Shown here: positions 1 through 4,928 of the stretch, piece after piece
Layout of the letters: each line of letters opens with the position of its first letter
Numbering within the stretch: the stretch's first letter is position 1
Origin: a virus
Virus record (IMG/VR): IMGVR_UViG_3300032213_000498
Span: 1-23,701 of that record
DNA length: 23,701 nucleotides
Direction: 5' to 3' (one strand)
The notes under the pieces: generated by a model
Told to the model about the DNA's origin: nothing
Database searches by the model: none
What the model saw: the letters and a program-made list of their open reading frames with translations, nothing else
Translations under genes and position numbers: made by a program

Positions 1-40
1 CCATTATAATTATAAATTATTAATAATACTATATTAGGAG

Positions 41-266
41 CGGAGTCTTAAACGGAGCGACTCCGTATATTATATATATACTATAGATAACCTGTTCAAA
101 CAGGTAAAAGCGAACAGATAGGTGATAATCACGCTCATTCTGAGCGTATATATACCCCCCTATATTATATAACAGTAATTTTTTATGGGATACTATAGTA
201 GTAGATTCCTTCGGAATTAATAAACCCCCCCTCAAACCTTGCGGTTTGTTCCCCCCCCTTAGGGGG
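41..266. repeat. Cluster of six small perfect hairpins
   Basis: Perfect inverted repeats follow one another. They are CGGAGTC/GACTCCG (41-65), ACCTGTT/AACAGGT (90-105), ACGCTCA/TGAGCGT (131-147), ATTCC/GGAAT with a TTC loop (205-217), CAAACC/GGTTTG with a TTGC loop (233-248) and CCCCC/GGGGG (254-266). The C-run at 225-230 can also pair with the G-run at 262-266, enclosing the fifth hairpin. None has a convincing T-run, so a simple terminator is unlikely for most. A structured RNA or a replication origin would fit. Confidence 0.55.
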
Positions 267-382
267 TTATTGTTGCTGCGTTGATATTGTTGGCTAATGT
301 GTAGTGTTGGACTATCTCCCTGCTATCTATTCCCCCCGTTTAATAAAGATTTTCTACGGGCTAATAAATAAATAATAATAAG

Positions 383-520
383 TAAATGAATTGGTGAGTG
401 AGTGCGTGTGCCTATCTGCCACCGCTTATTAATGAATGAATGAATGGGCAGTAATGAATGAATGAATGAATCGGTGAATGGATTAATGAATGGATTAATG
501 AATGAATAAGTGAATGAATA
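383..520. repeat. TGAA tetranucleotide tandem repeat tract
   Basis: The tract is built from degenerate GAAT/TGAA units, uninterrupted at 430-446 and 453-471. A 12-bp unit GGATTAATGAAT is tandemly duplicated at 480-491 and 492-503. Period-4 sequence shifts frame at each unit and creates overlapping ATG and TGA triplets in every frame, so it is unlikely to be coding. Such tracts can act as iteron-like or easily melted DNA. That function is inference. Confidence 0.7.
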
Positions 521-563
521 CGCCATAAATACACCAATAAAAAAACATGCCAAAAACCCCTAC

Positions 564-580
564 AAAAAGAGCTTCTTTTT
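564..580. terminator. Possible weak bidirectional terminator stem
   Basis: AAAAAGA-GCT-TCTTTTT is a perfect 7-bp inverted repeat with A-run and T-run ends, so it would carry a U-tract on either strand. The stem is nearly all A and T and thus weak. It could end leftward transcription from outside the leader or be fortuitous. Confidence 0.25.
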
Positions 581-609
581 CAGGTGTTTTATTATTTGCC
601 CAAAATTGG

Positions 610-641
610 TATCTCATATCTCAAGACGGGCTATCTCATAT
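610..641. promoter_or_regulatory. Spaced direct repeat TATCTCATAT, possible operator
   Basis: TATCTCATAT occurs at 610-619 and again at 632-641, offset by 22 bp (about two helical turns). ATTGG flanks the outer edge of both copies. The second copy runs directly into palindrome copy 1. This resembles a dimer-binding operator, but no binding protein is known. Confidence 0.35.
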
Positions 642-646
642 ATTGG

Positions 647-663
647 CACTATATTATATAGTG
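647..663. promoter_or_regulatory. 17-bp palindrome, copy 1 (T-centred)
   Basis: CACTATAT-T-ATATAGTG is a perfect odd palindrome centred on 655. It is preceded by ATTGG, as is copy 4, so these two copies share 21 identical bases. It lies 139 bp upstream of the gene at 803, further from a start codon than copies 3 to 6. It is followed by GGAGAAAAGG, but no plausible gene starts there. Confidence 0.7.
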
Positions 664-802
664 GAGAAAAGGCATCAAAACCCAACACAAATACGCTCAA
701 AAATAGTTCAGGAATAAGTAGAAAAAAGCTGGACTCTCATGTTAAAATTAATCCATTGGTAATCGTCCGATTATCAAAAACCAAAAGAATGGAAACAAAA
801 AA

Positions 803-1459
803 ATGGCAAAAGCAAAAGCAACAAAAGCACCAAAAGTAATCCGCATTAATTCAGCACTAGGAACTAAGTACCAGTTATTAATCGAAAATGGAGAAAAGAT
901 TAATTCCGAAGATTTAGCCTTTATCGCTGAAGTAAATAAAGAAATGCAAAACGGATGGACGCAGGAAGAAGTAATCGAAACATTCGAAAATGAATTAAAG
1001 AATGTAAATGTTCGTCCAACGATTTTACCTTCTCATGTTCCATCAATTAAAACCGCAGCCGAATTAATTTTGGCTTATGCATCCGAAATACAAGAGAAAA
1101 AAGCCTCAGCAGTTCTAAGCATGGCAGTTCGGGTTTTGGCTGATGTTAAAGCAAGTGGAGTATCTGCTCACCTTGCAAAAAATAAAACATGGGCAGAACT
1201 GGAAACCAACACAAAAACAAAAAAGGAATCTCAAGAGAGAGATACCAGAGCAAGTGGAAAAAATAAGGAAACTAAACCGCTTAATTTCGAGGAAGGAATT
1301 ATCAAGTTCCGCAAGTGGTTAAGTATGCCAGCAGTATCAGCAGAAATGAAAAAGGTCATTTTGACCGAACAAGGTCGAAAGGATTTCGGTTTCATTTTGG
1401 CTCAATTCGAACAAGTCAAAATGAATCAGCCAAAAAGCAAGGTAAAAGCCACTATATAA
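803..1459 (+). CDS. Hypothetical basic protein, 218 aa
   Basis: I do not recognise a family. The N-terminus is lysine-rich (MAKAKATKAPKV). The middle (about 75-125) is predicted helical, residues 135-165 form a charged low-complexity linker rich in K, T and E, and the C-terminus is again basic and helical. There is no signal peptide or membrane segment. The composition would suit a nucleic-acid-binding or virion-associated protein; this is inference. The start has only a weak upstream GGA in an A-rich leader, but the next upstream ATG (789) is in another frame. The last codons and stop (ACT ATA TAA) are built from palindrome copy 2, and a strong terminator follows, so this is a single-gene transcription unit. 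Confidence 0.85.
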   Translation: MAKAKATKAPKVIRINSALGTKYQLLIENGEKINSEDLAFIAEVNKEMQNGWTQEEVIETFENELKNVNVRPTILPSHVPSIKTAAELILAYASEIQEKKASAVLSMAVRVLADVKASGVSAHLAKNKTWAELETNTKTKKESQERDTRASGKNKETKPLNFEEGIIKFRKWLSMPAVSAEMKKVILTEQGRKDFGFILAQFEQVKMNQPKSKVKATI

Positions 1460-1466
1460 TATAGTA
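1450..1466. promoter_or_regulatory. 17-bp palindrome, copy 2 (A-centred, at gene end)
   Basis: The perfect core ACTATATAATATAGT lies at 1451-1465, and the outermost pair is C/A instead of C/G. It overlaps the stop codon of the preceding gene (TAA at 1457-1459) and abuts the terminator stem. This copy is not upstream of a start codon, which argues against a purely ribosome-site role for the motif. Confidence 0.7.
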
Positions 1467-1505
1467 AATAACCCTCACCGAGAAATCGGTGGGGGTTATT
1501 TTTTT
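1467..1505 (+). terminator. Rho-independent terminator
   Basis: A 15-bp stem, AATAACCCTCACCGA paired with TCGGTGGGGGTTATT with one T-G wobble, closes on a GAAA tetraloop. It is followed by an uninterrupted T-run to 1505. This is a classic strong intrinsic terminator for the gene ending at 1459. Confidence 0.92.
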
Positions 1506-1685
1506 GCCCAAAAATTTTCCGACACAAACCAACACAAACCTTTTAAGGAGATACGGAGAGTTCAAGAGTTGGAGAGGGGGGCATAATTTTTCAACACAAA
1601 CTGGGATGAGGCGGATTTAGTGAAGCGGGGGATATGGTGGGGCAGATTTGATGAGGGGGTGGTGAAATAAAGTTTTCGTTTTGGC
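1506..1685. other. Intergenic G-rich island without a gene
   Basis: Together with the flanking terminator and promoter this forms a 325-bp gene-free gap. It contains G-runs on the + strand at 1576-1581, 1603-1605, 1627-1631, 1639-1642 and 1655-1659 in an otherwise AT-rich genome. It also carries AACACAAA at 1531 and 1593. Short ATG frames end within five codons. The G-runs could form a long-loop quadruplex; no function can be read from sequence. Confidence 0.5.
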
Positions 1686-1715
1686 TTGACTTACCCTCGG
1701 ATGGGCGAGTATACT
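1686..1715 (+). promoter_or_regulatory. Sigma70/SigA-type promoter
   Basis: The -35 is TTGACT (1686-1691), followed by an 18-bp spacer and a -10 of TATACT (1710-1715). The -35 and -10 each match the consensus at five of six positions. Exactly seven bases separate the -10 from an ATG at 1723, so transcription should start at or next to that ATG. It probably drives the rightward genes from 1785 onward. Confidence 0.75.
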
Positions 1716-1722
1716 AAAGCCA

Positions 1723-1761
1723 ATGGCAAAAATGTTGTCGTTCGTTCACTATATAATATAG
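1723..1761 (+). CDS. Possible leaderless 12-residue leader peptide
   Basis: The frame encodes MAKMLSFVHYII and stops at a TAG inside palindrome copy 3. Its ATG is at the predicted transcription start of the promoter at 1686-1715, which is the geometry of leaderless actinobacterial mRNAs. It has no Shine-Dalgarno. Ribosomes would terminate on top of the palindrome, 23 bases before the ATG of the next gene. It could act as a regulatory upstream reading frame or be fortuitous. Confidence 0.35.
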   Translation: MAKMLSFVHYII

Positions 1762-1763
1762 TG
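1747..1763. promoter_or_regulatory. 17-bp palindrome, copy 3 (A-centred)
   Basis: CACTATATAATATAGTG is perfect and extends by two more pairs on each side to 21 bp (1745-1765), the longest copy. It lies in the 5' leader between the 1686 promoter and the gene at 1785, 21 bases upstream of its ATG. Confidence 0.75.
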
Positions 1764-1784
1764 AAGCGTATATGAAGGGTAAAC

Positions 1785-1931
1785 ATGAGCGTAGATATAG
1801 AAAATCCTCTATATGCTTTAATCCAGCATGTTGAGATAAATGAAAACATATTAGCCGAAGCGCAACGCAAGGCTAAGGTTAAAGAGCAAATTGCTAGGGC
1901 TATGGATAGGGCGAATCATGAGTGGCGATGA
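1785..1931 (+). CDS. Small hypothetical protein, 48 aa
   Basis: The protein begins MSVDIENPLYALIQHVEINE. It has no recognised domain and looks like one long amphipathic helix rich in E, K, A and R, ending in HEWR. AAGGG lies six bases before the ATG, a good ribosome binding site. It is the first sizeable gene after the 1686 promoter and palindrome copy 3. It overlaps the next frame by 14 bp, which suggests coupled translation. Small helical proteins at the start of phage early blocks are often host-takeover factors, but nothing in the sequence shows that here. Confidence 0.7.
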   Translation: MSVDIENPLYALIQHVEINENILAEAQRKAKVKEQIARAMDRANHEWR

Positions 1932-2061
1932 TATTGCATTAGATTTCATGACCGAGCATGAGATAGCCGAGATTATGGCAACGGAAGATATTTTTCAAGT
2001 AGACATGACTAACATTGATGATTTGCTTGAGGATGTTGCTACGGACTCGGACTACGAATAG
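1918..2061 (+). CDS. Small acidic hypothetical protein, 47 aa
   Basis: The protein starts MSGDDIALDFMTEHEIAEIM and is strongly acidic throughout, ending in DSDYE. No family is recognised. AGGG lies seven bases upstream of the ATG, and the frame overlaps the previous gene by 14 bp. Acidic phage micro-proteins can mimic DNA or bind host enzymes; this is only a possibility. The gene ends 10 bases before the tRNA-like element at 2072. Confidence 0.65.
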   Translation: MSGDDIALDFMTEHEIAEIMATEDIFQVDMTNIDDLLEDVATDSDYE

Positions 2062-2071
2062 CAACTGGACA

Positions 2072-2116
2072 GCCCACGCTGGTGTGTAATAGCAGGTTCG
2101 ATTCCTGCGGTGGGCA
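2072..2116 (+). ncRNA. tRNA-like mini-helix (acceptor and T arm only)
   Basis: A canonical T arm, stem GCAGG/CCTGC with loop TTCGATT (2092-2108), is followed by GGTGGGC and a discriminator-like A at 2116. GTGGGC (2110-2115) pairs with GCCCAC at 2072-2077. Only 14 bases lie between the 5' acceptor strand and the T stem, so the D and anticodon arms are missing. The encoded tail is CGG, not CCA. I cannot fold a full tRNA using upstream sequence. It could be a tRNA-mimicking RNA, a tRNA remnant, or a piece of a host tRNA 3' end as in attP sites. Confidence 0.5.
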
Positions 2117-2118
2117 CG

Positions 2119-2133
2119 GTGCCAAATTGGCAC
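2119..2133 (+). promoter_or_regulatory. GTGCC/GGCAC hairpin overlapping palindrome copy 4
   Basis: GTGCC-AAATT-GGCAC forms a five-pair stem. Its right arm shares CAC (2131-2133) with the left end of palindrome copy 4, so in RNA the two stems compete for these bases. A switch controlling the gene at 2157 is possible but unproven. Confidence 0.4.
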
Positions 2134-2147
2134 TATATTATATAGTA
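2131..2147. promoter_or_regulatory. 17-bp palindrome, copy 4 (T-centred)
   Basis: ACTATATTATATAGT (2132-2146) is perfect; the outer pair is C/A. It runs into the ribosome site AAGGA and ends about ten bases before the ATG at 2157. From 2133 to 2153 it is identical over 21 bases to 2528-2548 at copy 5, so palindrome plus ribosome site look like one cassette. Confidence 0.75.
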
Positions 2148-2156
2148 AGGATAAAC

Positions 2157-2288
2157 ATGTATATAGAGATAACAGATACAATAGCAATCATAATTGCGCT
2201 GACTACTAGCACCACGCTGGTAATCACCACCGCAATTAGGAACGCTAAACTAACTCGTGCTTTGCGTGAGTTGAGTGTCCAAAAGTAA
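2157..2288 (+). CDS. Small single-pass membrane protein, 43 aa
   Basis: The protein has one hydrophobic segment at about residues 8-27 (IAIIIALTTSTTLVITTAI), followed by a basic tail (RNAKLTRALRELSVQK), so an N-out/C-in topology is likely. I chose ATG 2157 rather than the upstream in-frame ATG at 2082. AAGGA sits six bases before it, and the longer form would be read through the tRNA-like element and the palindrome. Its function is unknown. Small phage membrane proteins from early blocks often act in superinfection exclusion or host envelope changes, which is only a guess here. The 3' end overlaps the next frame by 14 bp. Confidence 0.7.
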   Translation: MYIEITDTIAIIIALTTSTTLVITTAIRNAKLTRALRELSVQK

Positions 2289-2496
2289 TGTAGATTATGC
2301 CAATGAGATTATCCTGACACTTACTAGAGATGAACTAGAAACTGTCAGGGAATCTCTTAGGCAATTCTCTATACATAATACAAGGCAGGGCTTCGAGGCT
2401 CGTGCTAAGTATGCTGATGACCTACGGGATAAAATCGTAAATGTTATTATCGATAGTGTTCAGCGTAGGGTTGACAAGGCTAAGGAATTAGTCTAA
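2275..2496 (+). CDS. Hypothetical helical protein, 73 aa
   Basis: The protein starts at GTG 2275 inside the previous gene and reads MSKSNVDYANEIILTLTRDE. It is highly charged and predicted almost entirely helical (ELETVRESLRQF, DKIVNVIIDSVQRRVDKAKE), with heptad-like spacing that suggests a coiled coil or a small helical bundle. No family is recognised. There is no strong ribosome site, so translation probably depends on coupling to the membrane-protein gene it overlaps. It ends 31 bases before palindrome copy 5. Confidence 0.65.
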   Translation: MSKSNVDYANEIILTLTRDELETVRESLRQFSIHNTRQGFEARAKYADDLRDKIVNVIIDSVQRRVDKAKELV

Positions 2497-2527
2497 AATG
2501 GTACTAATGGCAGAAGAAATTCTTTTG

Positions 2528-2540
2528 CTATATTATATAG
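2528..2540. promoter_or_regulatory. Palindrome copy 5 (core only, T-centred)
   Basis: The 13-bp core CTATATTATATAG is perfect. The next outward pair is G/T instead of A/T, so this is the weakest of the six copies. It leads directly into TAAGGATAGGGT and the ATG at 2553, repeating the arrangement at copy 4. Confidence 0.65.
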
Positions 2541-2552
2541 TAAGGATAGGGT

Positions 2553-3779
2553 ATGGAAACTGTTAATGAGGTTGAGATAAAGTACGAATGTACTGTCTGC
2601 CACCTTGATTTAGACAGTAGTACTGTTATAGAAACTGATAGCGGTGAGCCTGTCTGTGAAATATGTTCTGTGATATGTATGCGGTGTGATAGCGTCCAAC
2701 ACGCCAACGACATTTATGGAAATGTAAATGGCGAAAGATGGTGTGAGCCTTGCATAGATTCTTATGCTGCATATTGCGATTTATGCGACAGGTATTTCAC
2801 AGGACACCGATATGGTGCTGAGGATACTGGTATGACATTTTGCGAGTCATGCTTTGAGGATAATGTGTCCTATTGTGAGGATTGCGACAATTATTACTAT
2901 GAAGGTTGCAGTTATTCACATGAGGATGAGGAAGATTCTAGGTTGATACATGATTACTCGTACCGACCTGACCCCATCTTCCGCAGTTCCGAGGATGAGA
3001 ATACTAGGTTATATTTTGGTATCGAGGTTGAAACCGAGGTGCGAGGTGGTAGTTTTGATGACCGCAAATACGCAGCCGAGTATGCAGTTAAGTTAGAGCA
3101 ATATAATCTAGCCTATCTAAAATCTGACGGCTCACTTGAGTGCGGATTTGAGATAGTATCACATCCAATGACCCATAATTATTTTATGAAGGATGCAAGT
3201 ATGCTATGGGAAACTATTAGCACACTAAAATCTAATTATAATATGATGGCATGGGGTACAAAAACCTGTGGACTTCATGTGCATATATCTCGTGCTGGGT
3301 TTAATGGTGGTTCACATCAGCATAGATTCCTGCAATTAGTTTACAACAATAAGGACTTCTATGAGGTGCTTGCTGGTAGGTCATCTAGTCATTGGGCTAA
3401 GTTTGATGACAATGTTGACCCTAGTACTGGTAGAAAATCCTTTAAGCACAAGTTTGACCGACATGGTAGCGATAGATACTCTGCGGTCAATACCAACAAT
3501 AGAAATACTTTAGAGATGCGAATCTTTAGAGGTAGTATAAATCCAAGATTCATCAAGTCTGCTATTGACTTAGCGCATGCCAGCGTTGAGTTCACTAGAG
3601 TGATGAGTGTCAAAGAAGTAAGAGAAGGTGGACTATCCTGTCTAAACTTTAGGCAGTACATAGAGAGTAAGTCTGAGTTATATCCATCTCTCAATGATAG
3701 AATAAAAATACACAAAGATGTATTAACTAGGATAGAAAGGAAAGAGCATGTGTCTACTAGTAGTAAGTTCCCCGAATAG
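2553..3779 (+). CDS. Amidoligase (COOH-NH2 ligase) with N-terminal zinc ribbons
   Basis: The protein is a predicted ATP-dependent ligase of the glutamine-synthetase-like amidoligase family (Amidoligase_2 type), which joins a carboxylate to an amine. The first 120 residues carry seven CxxC pairs (13/16, 35/38, 42/45, 64/67, 75/78, 97/100, 108/111), so several tandem zinc ribbons. The ligase domain follows at about 150-370. It shows FGIEVE (155-160), a SDGSLE stretch with a following EIVS, CGLHVHIS, and a C-terminal RYSAVN...TLEMRIFRGS block, all typical motifs. AAGGA before ATG 2553 and palindrome copy 5 support the start. The 3' end overlaps the glutamine amidotransferase gene by 32 bp, so the two products probably work together. 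The substrate is unknown. Confidence 0.85.
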   Translation: METVNEVEIKYECTVCHLDLDSSTVIETDSGEPVCEICSVICMRCDSVQHANDIYGNVNGERWCEPCIDSYAAYCDLCDRYFTGHRYGAEDTGMTFCESCFEDNVSYCEDCDNYYYEGCSYSHEDEEDSRLIHDYSYRPDPIFRSSEDENTRLYFGIEVETEVRGGSFDDRKYAAEYAVKLEQYNLAYLKSDGSLECGFEIVSHPMTHNYFMKDASMLWETISTLKSNYNMMAWGTKTCGLHVHISRAGFNGGSHQHRFLQLVYNNKDFYEVLAGRSSSHWAKFDDNVDPSTGRKSFKHKFDRHGSDRYSAVNTNNRNTLEMRIFRGSINPRFIKSAIDLAHASVEFTRVMSVKEVREGGLSCLNFRQYIESKSELYPSLNDRIKIHKDVLTRIERKEHVSTSSKFPE

Positions 3780-4563
3780 CACACCACGCAAGAAGGATTT
3801 AGATAATGCTTCTTGTAATAATCCGCATGGCTTTGGCTATGCCGTAATTGCTGGTAATAAGATTATTACTGGCAAGGGTATGTCTGCTAAAAAAGTAATT
3901 AAGGAGTTCCTTGCAGTACGCAAGCAGTATCCAAATAGTTATGCTATGTATCATGCTAGATTTGCAACACATGGCGTAAAGAATGAGGAGAACTGTCATC
4001 CATTCAAGGTAGGTGGTAGCGACCTTACATACCTAGCCCATAATGGCATATTACCTGTACATATTGAGCCTACTGATAAGCGTAGTGATACTCGTATATT
4101 TGCCGAGGACATCCTGCCATCAATGGGAGGTATTACAGCATTAGATAACCCTAATCTATATGGGATGATACAGAAGTGGTCTCTCGGTAGTAAGATTGCG
4201 GTCTTTACCTTAGACCCTAATGCTGAGTATGACTGCTATATTATCAATGAGGACACAGGTGCTTGGGATAATGATGGCAACTGGTGGTCTAATGATTCAT
4301 ACAAGAGCGACAACAACTGGGGTAAGTACTTCAGGCAATACGATTACGAGGCTGCTGATGATGCCGAGTATGCTTGTATGATGTGTGGTATAGATGTACT
4401 TGAAGACGGCAATATATACTACTGTGAAAACTGTGGTTCATGTTTTGATTGCAGTATGATAGTAAATGATAGTTGCCTATGCTGGTCTCCTGAGAGGGAT
4501 GAACTAGCCCGACACAAACAAACGACAGGAGCGTATGATGGACAGTATGACTTTGGCTTCTAA
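3748..4563 (+). CDS. Class II glutamine amidotransferase with C-terminal zinc ribbon
   Basis: The predicted role is hydrolysis of glutamine to release ammonia for a partner enzyme, here most likely the amidoligase. Ntn-hydrolase features are clear. The chain begins MCLL, so Cys2 becomes the N-terminal nucleophile once Met is removed. HARFATHG matches the GlmS/PurF-type arginine motif, and ENCHPF, LAHNGIL and SDTRIFAEDIL follow in the usual order. The domain spans about residues 2-170. The C-terminal 100 residues are acidic and hold CMMC, CENC, CFDC and CLCW-type cysteines, a zinc-binding module that echoes the partner's N-terminus. AAGGAAAG before ATG 3748 is a good ribosome site, and the need for Met-Cys fixes the start. 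Confidence 0.88.
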   Translation: MCLLVVSSPNSTPRKKDLDNASCNNPHGFGYAVIAGNKIITGKGMSAKKVIKEFLAVRKQYPNSYAMYHARFATHGVKNEENCHPFKVGGSDLTYLAHNGILPVHIEPTDKRSDTRIFAEDILPSMGGITALDNPNLYGMIQKWSLGSKIAVFTLDPNAEYDCYIINEDTGAWDNDGNWWSNDSYKSDNNWGKYFRQYDYEAADDAEYACMMCGIDVLEDGNIYYCENCGSCFDCSMIVNDSCLCWSPERDELARHKQTTGAYDGQYDFGF

Positions 4564-4681
4564 GGAAGAAGTCAGAAAAGTAATCATAGAGTTAATCTCT
4601 ATCGCCAATTTGACTGACGAAAGAGATGACGCTATAATTGCTAATGCACGACTACTACTACAACAACTATACACTATATAA
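4538..4681 (+). CDS. Small helical hypothetical protein, 47 aa
   Basis: The protein begins MDSMTLASKEEVRKVIIELI and is predicted helical and leucine-rich, ending LLLQQLYTI. No family is recognised. AGGAG lies six bases before ATG 4538; an ATG three bases upstream is too close to it. The frame overlaps the amidotransferase 3' end by 26 bp, so it may be coupled to that operon. The final codons ACT ATA TAA are the left half of palindrome copy 6, exactly as at the end of the 803-1459 gene. Confidence 0.6.
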   Translation: MDSMTLASKEEVRKVIIELISIANLTDERDDAIIANARLLLQQLYTI

Positions 4682-4688
4682 TATAGTG
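4672..4688. promoter_or_regulatory. 17-bp palindrome, copy 6 (A-centred)
   Basis: CACTATATAATATAGTG is perfect over 17 bp. It carries the TAA stop of the upstream small gene on its left and leads into AAAGGAG and the GTG start at 4701 on its right. It is the last full copy in the window. Confidence 0.75.
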
Positions 4689-4700
4689 AAAGGAGAGCAA

Positions 4701-4928
4701 GTGAAACTAAAAGTACATCACCCAAGTGGTGATGTTATAGCGGAGGTATATGATTTTGCTGCTGGCGCATTACTGATGAGCCTATACGGAGAAGGCTCAC
4801 ATATATCATATAGAGGCAAAGCACTATGGCGTGAAGGCATAGATGGCGAAGGTGCCGAAAGTTATGATACAACAAGCATGACAATAGATAGCAGACTAAT
4901 AGAGATGGGAGTACAACTTGACGGGTGA
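4701..4928 (+). CDS. Hypothetical protein, 75 aa
   Basis: Starting at GTG 4701, the chain reads MKLKVHHPSGDVIAEVYDFA and is predicted to be mainly beta-strand with an acidic middle. No family is recognised. The GTG has AGGAG five bases upstream. The alternative upstream ATG (4638) would be read through the previous gene and the palindrome and is rejected. It overlaps the next frame by 11 bp. Confidence 0.7.
   Translation: MKLKVHHPSGDVIAEVYDFAAGALLMSLYGEGSHISYRGKALWREGIDGEGAESYDTTSMTIDSRLIEMGVQLDG

Larger units (their letters stand above)
1..802. other. Gene-free leader region rich in hairpins and repeats
   Basis: I see no convincing gene here. Open frames across it on both strands lack ribosome binding sites and run through low-complexity sequence. 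It holds a chain of short perfect inverted repeats (41-266), a TGAA-type tract (about 383-520), an AT stem (564-580), a spaced direct repeat (610-641) and one copy of the 17-bp palindrome (647-663). From 664 to 802 I see nothing more that I can name, apart from the long A-rich leader in front of the gene at 803. The region could be an origin, a noncoding RNA or a control region; the sequence does not decide between these. Confidence 0.6.

Noticed and set aside
430-520. CRISPR array
   Set aside because: Units are four bases long with no spacers and no cas operon; the Cas4-like gene is a phage replication exonuclease.
323-553. Leftward frame of 76 codons with FINPF-like repeats
   Set aside because: The repeats are just the TGAA tract read on the other strand; no start signal and no protein-like composition outside the repeat.
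510-839. Open frame of 109 codons across the leader
   Set aside because: It runs through the TGAA tract, the AT stem and palindrome copy 1, has no ribosome site and overlaps the better gene at 803.
1747-1763. Palindrome simply being a host sigma70 -10 box
   Set aside because: TATAAT is present, but no -35 hexamer lies at 16-18 bp, and the strand carrying TATAAT differs between A- and T-centred copies.
2040-2116. Complete tRNA gene
   Set aside because: The T arm and 3' acceptor strand are present, but no full-length 5' acceptor strand, D arm or anticodon arm can be placed upstream.
2082-2288. Longer form of the 43-aa membrane protein
   Set aside because: The extra N-terminus is translated from the tRNA-like element and palindrome; ATG 2157 has its own AAGGA.
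2498-2566. 22-codon frame starting at ATG 2498
   Set aside because: It reads through palindrome copy 5 into the amidoligase gene in another frame and has no well-placed ribosome site.
3389-3787. Leftward frame of 132 codons
   Set aside because: It is a shadow of the amidoligase gene without a ribosome site or recognisable domain.
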